Origin: Agromyces aureus
Lineage (GTDB): Bacteria; Actinomycetota; Actinomycetes; Actinomycetales; Microbacteriaceae
DNA: 64,000 nucleotides
NCBI RefSeq assembly: GCF_001660485.1
Contig: NZ_CP013979.1
Location: forward strand, 1,984,001-2,048,000
Direction of reading: 5' to 3'
Shown here: piece by piece, positions 28,012-36,467 of the stretch
How the letters are laid out: each line of letters starts with the position of its first letter
Numbering within the stretch: the first letter of the stretch is position 1
The notes under the pieces: model-generated
Seen by the model: only the letters and a program-made list of their open reading frames with translations
Told to the model about the DNA's origin: nothing
Databases searched by the model: none
Translations under genes and position numbers: made by a program

Positions 28012-28352
28012 CCGACCTCACGAAGACCGTCGAGTCGTTCTTCAACATGCCGCCGCGCGACACCTCGAGCGACCCGCTGCAGGCCGCGATCGAGCGCCTC
28101 GAGGAGATCCGCGACGCCGCGACCGACGGCGACTGGCAGATCACCATCGAAGGTATCCACGCCGTGTCCGACGAGCACCGGTACGGGTCCGAGTTCGTCG
28201 GGTCCATGGCGTCGGGCGCGGACGAGCGGGCCGTCGTCGCGGCGTACGCGCTCATCGACCCCGTGCTCGCGCTCCTCCGCCGGTACCAGGAGTACCCCGA
28301 CATCCGACTCGAGGAAGCCGTGATGAACCTCGCCAAGGCCGTCGGCGCATGA
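28008..28352 (+). CDS. hypothetical early phage protein
   Basis: 114 residues, mostly helical and acidic, with ATGA overlaps on both sides. IERLEEIRDAATDGDWQI resembles a short segment also seen in other small phage proteins that sit next to RusA. No function can be given. Confidence 0.6.
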   Translation: MTDLTKTVESFFNMPPRDTSSDPLQAAIERLEEIRDAATDGDWQITIEGIHAVSDEHRYGSEFVGSMASGADERAVVAAYALIDPVLALLRRYQEYPDIRLEEAVMNLAKAVGA

Positions 28353-29026
28353 GCGACATCATGAAGCCGCAGCTCGAGGTCGTGCGCGAGCGCATGCAGC
28401 GCGCAACGCCCGGCCCGTGGGGATGGTTCGGCAACACGAAGGCGAACCACGTCTACCTCGCGACGCAACGCTGGGGCCGACACCTGGTCATGGACTTCGC
28501 CCGGTGGGGCATGCAGGCCGCGCAGCCCGTGTTCTTCGGCCGCGAAGACCCGGCCGCGATCAGCGAGGGCCGCGTCTCGAACGGCACCTACCAGCCCGCC
28601 GCGAAGGTGCCGGTCTTCGAGGTCGCGCGTGACGCGCTCTCCGCCGACGACGGCCGCGTCTACCGCACCGACCTCGTCGGCCTCCGCAACGCGGATGCCG
28701 CGTTCATCGCGAACTCGCGCGCCGACGTCGAATGGCTCGTCGGCGAGGTCGACCGCCTGCAGGGCATCGTCGATGCGGGCACCGCGAAGGCCGCCGACGG
28801 GACCACGCTCCGCCTGATCGGCTGGACGTGCGAGCACCGGTGGAACACGGACGCAGACGGCAAGCACCTCGGCTGGGACCACCGCAAGGGCAAGCTCGTG
28901 AAGCAGACCAACGTCTCCGGATCGACATACACCCTCGGTCAGTGGGGCCACGACGAGCCCGAACGCCGGTGCCCGTACGCGAAGCCCGTGTTCTCGATCG
29001 TCGAGCCCGATGCGGTGTCGGCATGA
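28349..29026 (+). CDS. conserved actinophage protein of unknown function
   Basis: 225 residues. It contains RMQRATPGPWGWFGNTK near the start and a long helical part FIANSRADVEWLVGEVDRLQ in the middle, a combination found in many actinophage hypothetical proteins. The final part has C-H-C residues in a possible metal site (GWTCEHRW, ERRCPYAK). It is followed with an ATGA overlap by the RusA gene. Confidence 0.62.
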   Translation: MSDIMKPQLEVVRERMQRATPGPWGWFGNTKANHVYLATQRWGRHLVMDFARWGMQAAQPVFFGREDPAAISEGRVSNGTYQPAAKVPVFEVARDALSADDGRVYRTDLVGLRNADAAFIANSRADVEWLVGEVDRLQGIVDAGTAKAADGTTLRLIGWTCEHRWNTDADGKHLGWDHRKGKLVKQTNVSGSTYTLGQWGHDEPERRCPYAKPVFSIVEPDAVSA

Positions 29027-29475
29027 GCGCGTGGGATGGCAACGGCCCCGTCATGCCGGAGACCGTGCAGACCGATGACGTCGACCGTGTCGTGATCTTC
29101 GTCCCCGGCACGCCCGTCCCTCAGGGCTCCAAGAAGGGCTTCGCCCGCGGCCGGTTCGTGAACATCGTCGACGACAACGCCGACACGTTGAAGCCCTGGC
29201 GCGCCACCGTCGCCCACCACGCGGACATCGGCCGCACGTTCGACGGTCCCCTCGAGGTCACGCTCACGTTCCACATGCCCCGCCCGCAGCGCCCCCGCTG
29301 GTCGCGCCCGGCCGTGAAGCCCGACGCCGACAAGCTCGCCCGAGCAATCCTCGACGGACTCACCGACGGCGGCCTCATCGCCGACGACGCCCGCGTGGTC
29401 GACCTCCACATCCACGAGGAATACGCCGACACCCGCACGGGCGTCGACATCGAAGTGAAGGCGGCGCGCTCATGA
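29023..29475 (+). CDS. rusA: RusA-family Holliday junction resolvase
   Basis: 150 residues. RusA features are visible: IFVPGTPVPQGSKKGF at the start, PRPQRPRW, then KPDADKLARAILDGLTDGGL with the metal-binding Asp pair, and IADDARVVDLHIHEEYAD. It resolves branched DNA during phage replication or recombination. The ATG at 29023 overlaps the upstream stop; the open frame extends further back only as a shadow. It is close to the RecE/RecT-like pair. Confidence 0.85.
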   Translation: MSAWDGNGPVMPETVQTDDVDRVVIFVPGTPVPQGSKKGFARGRFVNIVDDNADTLKPWRATVAHHADIGRTFDGPLEVTLTFHMPRPQRPRWSRPAVKPDADKLARAILDGLTDGGLIADDARVVDLHIHEEYADTRTGVDIEVKAARS

Positions 29476-29636
29476 CGTGGACCAACCCGGCGAGCGACGA
29501 CCTCGCAGCCTACGAGCCCGAAGACATCGGGCACGACCCGTCCATGTGCGGGCCCGACTGCATCGAACACGGCATCGTCGCGACCGAGGCCCGCTCGTCC
29601 GCGTTCTTCGCCCGACAGAACGGGAGCGCACGATGA
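29472..29636 (+). CDS. hypothetical small protein with C-H residues
   Basis: 54 residues in an ATGA overlap with rusA and with the nuclease gene downstream. The middle (IGHDPSMCGPDCIEHG) has two Cys and two His residues that could bind a metal. The function is unknown. Overlap on both sides is the main reason to accept it as real. Confidence 0.55.
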   Translation: MTWTNPASDDLAAYEPEDIGHDPSMCGPDCIEHGIVATEARSSAFFARQNGSAR

Positions 29637-30439
29637 GCGACCTGCAGGGCATCGTCCACGACCTCCCCGACGAGGCCTACTTCGCACACGACTCGCTCTC
29701 CTCCACGGGCGCACGACGGCTGCTCGACTCGCCCGCACGGTACCGGTGGGAGCAGGAGCACCCGCAGCCGCCGCGGCAGGCCTTCGACGAGGGGCACGCG
29801 ATCCACACCCTCGTACTCGGAACCGGGTCGAACATCGTCGAGCTCGACTTCGACAACTTCCGCACGAAGGTGGCTCAGGAGGAGCGTGACGCCGTGTACG
29901 CGGCCGGTGGGGTGCCGATGCTCGTCAAGGACATGGCACCCATCCGGGCGACCGCAGAAGCCGTGCTCGCGCACCCGACCGCCCGCCGCCTGTTCGAGCA
30001 GGACGGGCACGCGGAGACGTCCCTGTTCGCCACGGTCGACGGCGTGCCCTGCCGTGCCCGGTTCGACTTCTACGCGCCCGTCGGCGTCGACCTGAAGACC
30101 ACCGCAGGCAGGGCCGATCGGCACGGGTTCTCCCAGTCCGCCGCGAAGTATGGCTACGACGTGCAGGACGCCTGGTACCGCGACGTCCGCGAGGTCGTCA
30201 CCGGGGAGCGCGGCGAGTTCATCTTCGTCGTCGTCGAGAAGGACGCCCCGAACCTCATCGGCGTCCACCAGCTCGACCGCGACTTCGTCGACCTCGGCCG
30301 TGCGAAAGCACGTCGTGCCCGCGAGACCTTCCTCCGCTGCACCGAAACGAACACGTGGCCCGGATACCCCGAGCCCATCCAACTCGTCGTCCCGCCCGTG
30401 TGGCTCATCAACGACGCAATCGACAAGGAACTCGCATGA
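29633..30439 (+). CDS. RecE-like exonuclease (PD-(D/E)XK, PF12684 type)
   Basis: 268 residues. An N-terminal helix LSSTGARRLLDSPARYRWEQ is followed by FDEGHAIHTLVLG, then RARFDFYAPVGVDLKTT with the PD-(D/E)XK core (Asp and Lys in DLKTT), and a conserved QSAAKYGYDVQDAWYRD helix. Such proteins degrade one strand of dsDNA to prepare annealing. The RecT-like protein follows at once, so the two form a recombination pair. Confidence 0.82.
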   Translation: MSDLQGIVHDLPDEAYFAHDSLSSTGARRLLDSPARYRWEQEHPQPPRQAFDEGHAIHTLVLGTGSNIVELDFDNFRTKVAQEERDAVYAAGGVPMLVKDMAPIRATAEAVLAHPTARRLFEQDGHAETSLFATVDGVPCRARFDFYAPVGVDLKTTAGRADRHGFSQSAAKYGYDVQDAWYRDVREVVTGERGEFIFVVVEKDAPNLIGVHQLDRDFVDLGRAKARRARETFLRCTETNTWPGYPEPIQLVVPPVWLINDAIDKELA

Positions 30440-31248
30440 CCGACATCGTGCTGCCCAACGCAGCCGCATCCCAAGGAACCGCCGTCGAGCAGGCGCGAGC
30501 CGTCGCGGAAGTCGCGGCCGCCGTCCGCGTCGCGCAGGACTTCCCCCGCAACGAGACCACCGCCCGCGAGCAGATGCTCGCAACCTGCTCCCGAACCGCA
30601 GTTGCGGAGCGGGCGTTCTACGAAGTCCCGAACCGTGGCGCCGGCCTCTCCGTGCACGCCGCACGCGAGCTCGCCCGCATCTGGGGCAACGTCGACTACG
30701 GGGTCCGTGAACTGCGCCGCGACGACGAAGCAGGCGTCTCCGAGATGCAGGCGTGGTCATGGGATCAGCAGACCAACGTCCGCTCGACCCGGTCGTTCCT
30801 CGTCCCTCACGCCCGCATGAAGGGCAAGGCCCGTCAGACCCTCACCGATCTCGGCGACATCTACCTCAACAACCAGAACACCGGGGCACGGGCAGTCCGT
30901 GAGTGCATCTTCTCCGTCCTCCCCGGATGGTTCCTCGCCGAAGCCGAAGACCGCCTCAAGCACACGCTCCGTGCAGGTGAAGGGCAGTCGATCGAGGACC
31001 GTATCGCCACGGCGATCTCGAAGTTCGCCGAGATCGACATCACGCAGGCGCAACTCGAGGGACGTGTCGGCCGGCCGACGGCGAACTGGCAGCCGAAGGA
31101 CCTCGTCACCCTGACGCGGATCTACTCGACCATCAGCATCGACGGCATCTCCGTGGCGGAGTTCTTCCCCGAGCAGCCGCTCAGTCTCGACGCCCTCGAC
31201 GCACTCGAGCGCACCCCCGGAGAACTCGCAGAGGAGCAGAACCCGTGA
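30436..31248 (+). CDS. RecT-like single-strand annealing protein (actinophage type)
   Basis: 270 residues. It contains FYEVPNRGAGLSVHAARELA, RIWGNVDYGVRELRRDD, TRSFLVPHARMKGKARQTL and DIYLNNQNTGARAVRECIFS, the blocks of a widespread actinophage family placed after RecE-like nucleases. Annealing activity is inferred from that position and the family resemblance. The start overlaps the nuclease stop as ATGA. It probably supports phage recombination and replication repair. Confidence 0.7.
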   Translation: MTDIVLPNAAASQGTAVEQARAVAEVAAAVRVAQDFPRNETTAREQMLATCSRTAVAERAFYEVPNRGAGLSVHAARELARIWGNVDYGVRELRRDDEAGVSEMQAWSWDQQTNVRSTRSFLVPHARMKGKARQTLTDLGDIYLNNQNTGARAVRECIFSVLPGWFLAEAEDRLKHTLRAGEGQSIEDRIATAISKFAEIDITQAQLEGRVGRPTANWQPKDLVTLTRIYSTISIDGISVAEFFPEQPLSLDALDALERTPGELAEEQNP

Positions 31249-31703
31249 CCGACACCCTGCCCGGACTCGAAGACCAGACGCCGCCCGCGGGCCCGTTCAT
31301 CGTGAGCCTGCTCACGAACGCGCTGATCGCCGACGACGCGATGACGCTTCCGGAACTCGCGGCGACCGCCGACTGCAAGACGAACGCCGAGGTCGAGGCG
31401 CACTACGCCGCCTGGTACCGGGACACCTACACGTTCCTGATGCACGCCTCGCTCGCGCACGTCCTCATCCGCCTCGAAGAGAATCACCCGAACCTCGCCG
31501 CAGGCATCGCGGCCGAGGTGAAGGACTGGCTCGAAGCCGGCGACGCCTACCCCGAATTGATCTGGGAATGGGCGACCAAGCGCGGCCTCGACCCGGAGAA
31601 GATCCGCGCCGACGCCCGCACCGCACACGAGGAGTGGCTCGCAACGGTGCCCCGGCACCTGCACACCGCCGTCCCCCTCGACGGCACCGAGGTCGCACCG
31701 TGA
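31245..31703 (+). CDS. hypothetical early phage protein
   Basis: 152 residues with a GTG start overlapping the upstream stop. It is predominantly helical with no recognised domain. Residues include LLTNALIADDAMTLPELA near the start and EWATKRGLDPEKIRADAR near the end. It lies between the RecT-like gene and the methyltransferase and may belong to DNA metabolism, but nothing in the sequence shows it. Confidence 0.6.
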   Translation: MTDTLPGLEDQTPPAGPFIVSLLTNALIADDAMTLPELAATADCKTNAEVEAHYAAWYRDTYTFLMHASLAHVLIRLEENHPNLAAGIAAEVKDWLEAGDAYPELIWEWATKRGLDPEKIRADARTAHEEWLATVPRHLHTAVPLDGTEVAP

Positions 31704-32017
31704 AGCGCGACACCCGTACCGCGTACCGCGCCCGTGCGAAGGCCACCGAGGCGCACGTCGATGCCGCGGTCGCCGAGGTGAAGGCCGACCGCGACGCGAA
31801 GTATGAGACGGCACGCACGGCCTCCCGTCTCGCCGAGGCGCAGCGGGTGCGGTTCACCGCCGCCGACCTCGCCGACGCGACGCACGTGCGCACCACCCTC
31901 GGGTGGCACGAGGTCGTCCGGGTCAACGCGAAGACCGTGACCGTGAAGACCGCCTACTCGTGGGACGACCGCGTCCTCATCTCGAAGATCCTCGAACACC
32001 GAAAGGTGACCTCATGA
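31700..32017 (+). CDS. hypothetical early phage protein
   Basis: 105 residues from the GTG at 31700. A highly charged Ala-rich helix (residues 1-60) precedes a small beta part, WHEVVRVNAKTVTVKTAYSW, of a type often seen in phage proteins as a KOW- or SH3-like strand pair. The stop overlaps the methyltransferase start (ATGA). The function is unknown. Confidence 0.6.
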   Translation: MKRDTRTAYRARAKATEAHVDAAVAEVKADRDAKYETARTASRLAEAQRVRFTAADLADATHVRTTLGWHEVVRVNAKTVTVKTAYSWDDRVLISKILEHRKVTS

Positions 32018-33840
32018 CCGCTCTGCTCGAGCGCGCCGGATACGCGCGCCCCGCCGTCGACTGGAACGGCCTCACCGTCACGGACCTGTTCTGCGGCGCC
32101 GGCGGCTCGTCGTCGGGTCTCGTCGCCGCCGGGTATCAGGTCATCATCGCGGCGAACCACTGGGCGAAGGCGATCGAGTCGCACCAGCTCAACCACCCGG
32201 AGACGGACCACTCGAACGCGGACATCTCGCAGGTGAACCCCGGGTTCTTCCCCCGCACTGACATCCTGTGGGCGTCGCCCGAGTGCACGAACCACTCCGT
32301 CGCGAAGGGCGTGAAACGGCAGCGCGCGACCGACGCGATGCTGTTCGACGTCGACGGCACCCGCCCGCTCGCCGACGAGGCCGCGAACCGCTCGCGCGCC
32401 ACGATGTGGGATGTGCCCCGGTTCGCCGAGCACCACGCCTACCGGGCGATCATCATCGAGAACGTCGTCGACGCATACCGGTGGGTCATGTTCCCCGCCT
32501 GGCTGCAGGCGATGGAACTCCTCGGCTACGAGCACGAGCTCGTGTGGCTGAACTCGATGCACGCGCAGGGCGGCGGGCTCCCGGCGCCGCAGTCGCGCGA
32601 CCGCATGTACATCGTGTTCTGGCGCAAGGACACCGCGACGGCGAAGCGTCCGCGGCCGAACGTCGAACGCTGGACGCGCCCGCTCGCCGTGTGCGCTCAG
32701 CACGGCGAGGTGCGCGCGGTGCAGGCGTTCAAGAAGGCCGAGCGGTGGGGCCGCTACCGGGCGCAGTACCTCTACCGGTGCCCGGCGTGCGCGGCCGTCA
32801 TCGAGCCCGCATGGCTGCCCGCCTCGAGCGCGATCGACTGGTCAATCCCGGGCGAGCGCATCGGCGACAAGAAGAAGCCGCTCGCGGAGAAGACGAGGGC
32901 CCGGATCGAGAAGGGCATCGAACGCTACTGGCGCCCGCTGCTCGTCACGGCCGCGGGGAACACGTACGACGGCATCACGACGGGCTCGAGCTACCTTCGC
33001 GCACGTCCGATCGACGACGTCATGCCGACCCAGCACACGACGGCATCCGAAGGCCTCGCGGTACTGCCGCCGTTCCTCACACAGTTCCGTGAGCGCGAGC
33101 GCACTCTCGACCCGGCGCGCGACCCGCTGACGACGCTCGTAGCCGACGGCGCAGGGCACGCGCTCATCACCGATGGCATCCATGGTGGCGGCACCGTGCA
33201 GTCAGCCCGCGACGCGCTGCTGACGCAGACGACGGCGCAGACGAAGGGCCTCGCCTACGCGCCGCTGCTCGTGCCCGTCGAGGGTCGCGAGGGGAAGGTC
33301 GCGGCATCAGCCGACGGCCCGCTGCGGACGCAGTCGACCAGGAACGAGACGGCGCTCGTCGTCCCGCTTCGCAACCACGGTGTGACGAAGCCGGCGACGC
33401 ACCCGATCGACACCGTGAGCGCGAACGGAAACCATCACGCGCTCGTGATGCGCAACAACGAGGGAGGAGCCGAGATGACCACGCCCGTGCACGAGACGCT
33501 CCGGACGCTCACGACCGGCGGGCATCAGTCGCTCCTCACGCCCTACTACGGCGCGAGCGAGTCGGCGAAGCCCACGAGCGATCCCCACGGCACGCTCACC
33601 ACGACCGACCGATACGGACTCGTCGAGTCGGAGCTGTCGCTCGACGTCGACGACGTCATGTTCCGCATGCTCACGCCCGACGAGATCAAACGCGGCATGG
33701 CGTTCGCATCCGACTACGTGCTGCTCGGCACGAAGCGCGAGCAGGTCAAGCAGGCCGGGAACGCGGTCACGCCGCCCGCGGCGCGCGACCTTGGCCTCGC
33801 CGTCGCCGAGTTCCTCAACGGCGAGCTGGTCGCAGCATGA
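32014..33840 (+). CDS. C5 cytosine DNA methyltransferase
   Basis: 608 residues, longer than the usual 350-450. Motif I is TVTDLFCGAGGSSSGL; motif IV is WASPECTNHS with catalytic Cys91 (SPEC in place of the usual PPC); motif VI is IIIENVVDAY; motif VIII is QSRDRMYIVFWR. A Cys pair (YRCPACA) follows. Residues 335-535 carry about seven copies of a degenerate repeat of type P-L-x-T-x-T-T-x-x-x-x-A-L-V, then motifs IX-X (RMLTPDEIKRGM, KQAGNAVTPP). It probably modifies phage DNA against host restriction. No cognate restriction enzyme is nearby. Confidence 0.9.
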   Translation: MTALLERAGYARPAVDWNGLTVTDLFCGAGGSSSGLVAAGYQVIIAANHWAKAIESHQLNHPETDHSNADISQVNPGFFPRTDILWASPECTNHSVAKGVKRQRATDAMLFDVDGTRPLADEAANRSRATMWDVPRFAEHHAYRAIIIENVVDAYRWVMFPAWLQAMELLGYEHELVWLNSMHAQGGGLPAPQSRDRMYIVFWRKDTATAKRPRPNVERWTRPLAVCAQHGEVRAVQAFKKAERWGRYRAQYLYRCPACAAVIEPAWLPASSAIDWSIPGERIGDKKKPLAEKTRARIEKGIERYWRPLLVTAAGNTYDGITTGSSYLRARPIDDVMPTQHTTASEGLAVLPPFLTQFRERERTLDPARDPLTTLVADGAGHALITDGIHGGGTVQSARDALLTQTTAQTKGLAYAPLLVPVEGREGKVAASADGPLRTQSTRNETALVVPLRNHGVTKPATHPIDTVSANGNHHALVMRNNEGGAEMTTPVHETLRTLTTGGHQSLLTPYYGASESAKPTSDPHGTLTTTDRYGLVESELSLDVDDVMFRMLTPDEIKRGMAFASDYVLLGTKREQVKQAGNAVTPPAARDLGLAVAEFLNGELVAA

Positions 33841-34190
33841 GCGTCACGATTCAGGTCGAACTCCCGGATGACGTCTACCGGGCGCTCATGCCGAAGGCCG
33901 ATGAGGCGGGCACGCAGGTGCACCGGCTCGTGGCGGCTGCGGTGACGCGGTCGGTGCGGCGTCCGGCGAAGCAGACGAAGGCGCGTGACGCGAAGCAGCA
34001 GCGAGCAGCCGCCGCCCGCGCCGCCCGCCTCGAGCGCGACCGCCGCATCATCGAGCTCAACGGACAGGGATGGTCGGACAACCGGATTTCGAAGGAGCTC
34101 GGTACCTCGCCGGGCACCATCGGAGACGCCCGGCGCCGCCTGGAACTGCCGAAGCGGTTCGCGAAGTTCGGCGAGGAGTTGGCGACGTGA
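33837..34190 (+). CDS. DNA-binding protein with RHH-like N-terminus and C-terminal HTH
   Basis: 117 residues. The first 40 (TIQVELPDDVYRALMPKADE, AGTQVHRLVAAAV) look like a ribbon-helix-helix unit. A basic linker follows, then IIELNGQGWSDNRISKELGT-type helix-turn-helix. Two DNA-binding modules in such a short protein suggest a regulator. The start overlaps the methyltransferase stop. Confidence 0.62.
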   Translation: MSVTIQVELPDDVYRALMPKADEAGTQVHRLVAAAVTRSVRRPAKQTKARDAKQQRAAAARAARLERDRRIIELNGQGWSDNRISKELGTSPGTIGDARRRLELPKRFAKFGEELAT

Positions 34191-34606
34191 TCGGCCCGAA
34201 GGTGGCGAAGCCCACCGCGGCCGCCGAGCGCGACGCCTACGAGATCGCGACCCTGCGTGACGCGGACACGTGCCAGCGGTGCCGACGGTACTGCGGGCCG
34301 ACCGCGCGAGATCACCGGAAGAACCGCTCCCAAGGCGGCCAGACGGTGGCGTCGAACCTGTGCGTCCTCGGGCTCGGCTGCCACATGTGGAAGACCGAGA
34401 ACCCGGAAGACGCCGTCGACGACGGTTGGGCCGTCCCGGGCTGGCCGCGCGCCGACTGGCGGCAGTGGCCGGCCCGCCGGTGGGTGAAGCACCCCCTCGG
34501 GTACCTCGACCTCGTGTGGGTGCTGCTCGACGACGTCGGCGGCTGGGAAGTCATCGACGAGACCGACGCGCGCGAGCGCATGAGACAGATGGGTTGGGAA
34601 CCGTGA
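34187..34606 (+). CDS. HNH endonuclease-like protein
   Basis: 139 residues with a GTG start. CQRCRRYCGP, then RDHRKNRSQGGQTVASNLCV and CHMWKTENP, give the Cys pair and the D-H...N...H core of an HNH fold. It would cut or nick DNA. The C-terminal half (WRQWPARRWVKHPLGYLDLV) is not recognised. It is within the early operon, so a role in replication or host takeover is possible. Confidence 0.7.
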   Translation: MIGPKVAKPTAAAERDAYEIATLRDADTCQRCRRYCGPTARDHRKNRSQGGQTVASNLCVLGLGCHMWKTENPEDAVDDGWAVPGWPRADWRQWPARRWVKHPLGYLDLVWVLLDDVGGWEVIDETDARERMRQMGWEP

Positions 34607-34800
34607 GCTTCACAGCGAAGTACCCGGGCCGGTGCGACGACTGCCGTGAGGCGATCGAGCCCGGCGACGACCGCACCCTCGTGCACGTCGTCTGCGATGG
34701 GCCCGGCGTCGACCAGATGACGGACCTCGACCGGGACGCGAAGCGCGAGGTCTGCCCCGAGTGCTTCCTCCTGAAGCCGTGCGTCTGCGGGGTGTTCTGA
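34603..34800 (+). CDS. small zinc-ribbon protein
   Basis: 65 residues with a GTG start. Two Cys pairs (YPGRCDDCREAI and VCPECFLLKPCVCG) surround an acidic middle, a typical zinc ribbon. It overlaps its neighbours by 4 bp and 1 bp. It may bind DNA or a protein partner. Confidence 0.6.
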   Translation: MSFTAKYPGRCDDCREAIEPGDDRTLVHVVCDGPGVDQMTDLDRDAKREVCPECFLLKPCVCGVF

Positions 34801-35465
34801 TGGCCCGCGGACGCATCATCCATCCCGACTTCTGGACCGATGGGGTCATGATCGGCCACACGCCGTTCGCCCGCCTGTTCTACATCGGCACGTGGAACTT
34901 CTCGCTCTGCGACCAGGGGCACCTGCCCGACGACCCGATGGGGTTGAAGCTGAAGATCCTGCCCGCCGACCCGGTCGACGCCGTCGGCCTCGTCGACGAG
35001 CTGCTCACCTCTGGGCGGCTGCGGCGCATCACGATCAGCGACGGCCGCACGTTCCTCTGGGCGCCGAAGTTCTCCGAGTGGCAGACGTCGGACACGCGCA
35101 ACAAGCCGCGGTGCCCGGTCTGTCGAGACACCGCGATTCCCGCAGAAACACATACGGGATTTGACGGGACTGACGGAGATTCCACAAACCCCACTCAGAG
35201 GGGAGGGGAGGGGATGGGAGAGGAAGTAGAGGGGAGGGGAAGCGCCGACGGCGCCCCCACCCCCTTCTGCCCCAAACACCCCGGCGGAACGACCGCCCCG
35301 TGCCGAGCGTGCGGCAACGCGCGTGAGGCTCGCAAGGCGCACGACGCGGCGGCCCGATCGAAGCCGACCGCCCGCCCCGTCAAGGCCGGCGAGTGCGCTC
35401 ACAAGTCGATCCACTCAGGCCGTTGCGATGACTGCGGCCACCTCGTGAAAGGCGTAGCCGCATGA
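34800..35465 (+). CDS. phage replication-type protein with C-terminal zinc motifs
   Basis: 221 residues. The N-terminal 100 (MARGRIIHPDFWTDGVMIGH, RLFYIGTWNFSLCDQGHLPD) resemble the winged-helix N-terminus of actinophage replisome organiser proteins. A low-complexity stretch of Gly/Glu encoded by G-runs follows. The end has Cys-His groups (FCPKHPGG, CRACGN, then CAHKSIHSGRCDDCGHL). A replication role is inferred from the N-terminal resemblance and the nearby SSB. No helicase or primase gene is seen. Confidence 0.6.
   Translation: MARGRIIHPDFWTDGVMIGHTPFARLFYIGTWNFSLCDQGHLPDDPMGLKLKILPADPVDAVGLVDELLTSGRLRRITISDGRTFLWAPKFSEWQTSDTRNKPRCPVCRDTAIPAETHTGFDGTDGDSTNPTQRGGEGMGEEVEGRGSADGAPTPFCPKHPGGTTAPCRACGNAREARKAHDAAARSKPTARPVKAGECAHKSIHSGRCDDCGHLVKGVAA
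35200..35218 (+). other. G-quadruplex-type run
   Basis: GGGG, GGGG, GGGG and GGG are separated by one or two bases on the plus strand, with two more GGGG blocks at 35232-35240. It encodes the low-complexity linker of the replication-type protein. Confidence 0.6.
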
Positions 35466-35635
35466 GCACCGCGGACATCGCGTTCAGCGCGTTCCTGTCG
35501 ACCATCACCCCGGGCCGGGTGAAGCGCGAGCGGTGGCAGGAGCCGATCGCCGTGACCCTGGCCCGCAAGTACGACCACGAGACCGAACGCCTCCGGGCGT
35601 CCATCCACACCAACACGAAGGAGCACGCAGCATGA
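35462..35635 (+). CDS. hypothetical small basic protein
   Basis: 57 residues beginning MSTADIAFSAFLSTITPG, helical, with ATGA overlaps at both ends. RWQEPIAVTLARKYDHETER forms a basic helix. It is a real gene by its coupling; the function is unknown. Confidence 0.55.
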   Translation: MSTADIAFSAFLSTITPGRVKRERWQEPIAVTLARKYDHETERLRASIHTNTKEHAA

Positions 35636-35937
35636 CGCAGCGCATCTGGTACAACGCCGACGTCGACTACATCGGCGCCGTCGGCATCTCGTCCGTCCGC
35701 GAGATGGCCGAGCTCGCTGTGAAGGAGCCCGACATCACCGATGCGCTCGGGCTCCACGAAGTCGAAGACCCCACCGTCGAGCAGGTCGAGGAGGTGCTGA
35801 ACGAGCTCAACATCGAGGCCTCCCGTGTGCCGGCCGCCGTGCTGCACAACGAGCGATGGGACGGCGTGATCGCGACCATCCCACTCGACGCGAAGCCGGG
35901 AAGCGGCTACGTCAAGGTGCTGGGGACGAACCTGTGA
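35632..35937 (+). CDS. hypothetical early phage protein
   Basis: 101 residues. Acidic N-terminal part DVDYIGAVGISSVREMAELA, then a beta-rich end (WDGVIATIPLDAKPGSGYVK). No domain is recognised. ATGA overlap before, GTGA overlap after. Confidence 0.58.
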   Translation: MTQRIWYNADVDYIGAVGISSVREMAELAVKEPDITDALGLHEVEDPTVEQVEEVLNELNIEASRVPAAVLHNERWDGVIATIPLDAKPGSGYVKVLGTNL

Positions 35938-36467
35938 GCGTCGAGACGATCATCCAGTCGGCTCCCCGCATCACGGAGACGATGATCGCGGCTCGATTCT
36001 GGGCCAGCGTCGACGTGCGCCGCCGGCACGAGTGCTGGCCGTGGCAGAAGGCCTCGCGCAACGGCTACGGCGTGTTCCACCCGACCAAGGGCGAGACCGT
36101 GGGTGCGCACCGGTTCGCTCTGGAGATCGCGCTCGGTCGGCCGCTGGCCGAAGGCATGCAGGCACGGCATCTCGTCTGCGACAACCCGCCCTGCTGCAAC
36201 CCCGCCCACCTCGCCGAGGGGACGAACGCGGACAACGTCGCCGACATGGTCGGCAAGAGCCGCCAGGCGCGCGGCTCCATGAAGTCTCGCCTCGCCGAGG
36301 CCGACATCGTCTCCATGCGTGAGCGCGCCGCTCAGGGCGCGCTCCTCGCAGATCTCGCCGTCGAGTACGGCATCGCACCATCCCTCGTCACCATGATCGT
36401 CCGCGGACAGCGCTGGAAGCACGCTGGCGGACCGATCACCCTCACCTACCGAAAGGCATCCGCATGA
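35934..36467 (+). CDS. HNH endonuclease (homing type) with C-terminal HTH
   Basis: 177 residues with a GTG start. The HNH_3 pattern is clear: [48 protein letters not shown] and [10 protein letters not shown]. The C-terminal 55 residues ([36 protein letters not shown]) form a helix-turn-helix for target binding. Placed just before ssb, it may be a free-standing homing endonuclease. Confidence 0.82.
   Translation: MSVETIIQSAPRITETMIAARFWASVDVRRRHECWPWQKASRNGYGVFHPTKGETVGAHRFALEIALGRPLAEGMQARHLVCDNPPCCNPAHLAEGTNADNVADMVGKSRQARGSMKSRLAEADIVSMRERAAQGALLADLAVEYGIAPSLVTMIVRGQRWKHAGGPITLTYRKASA

Noticed and set aside
32014..33840. Restriction-modification system
   Set aside because: No restriction endonuclease gene accompanies the methyltransferase; the HNH neighbours look like phage or homing nucleases. 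A lone phage methyltransferase is simpler.
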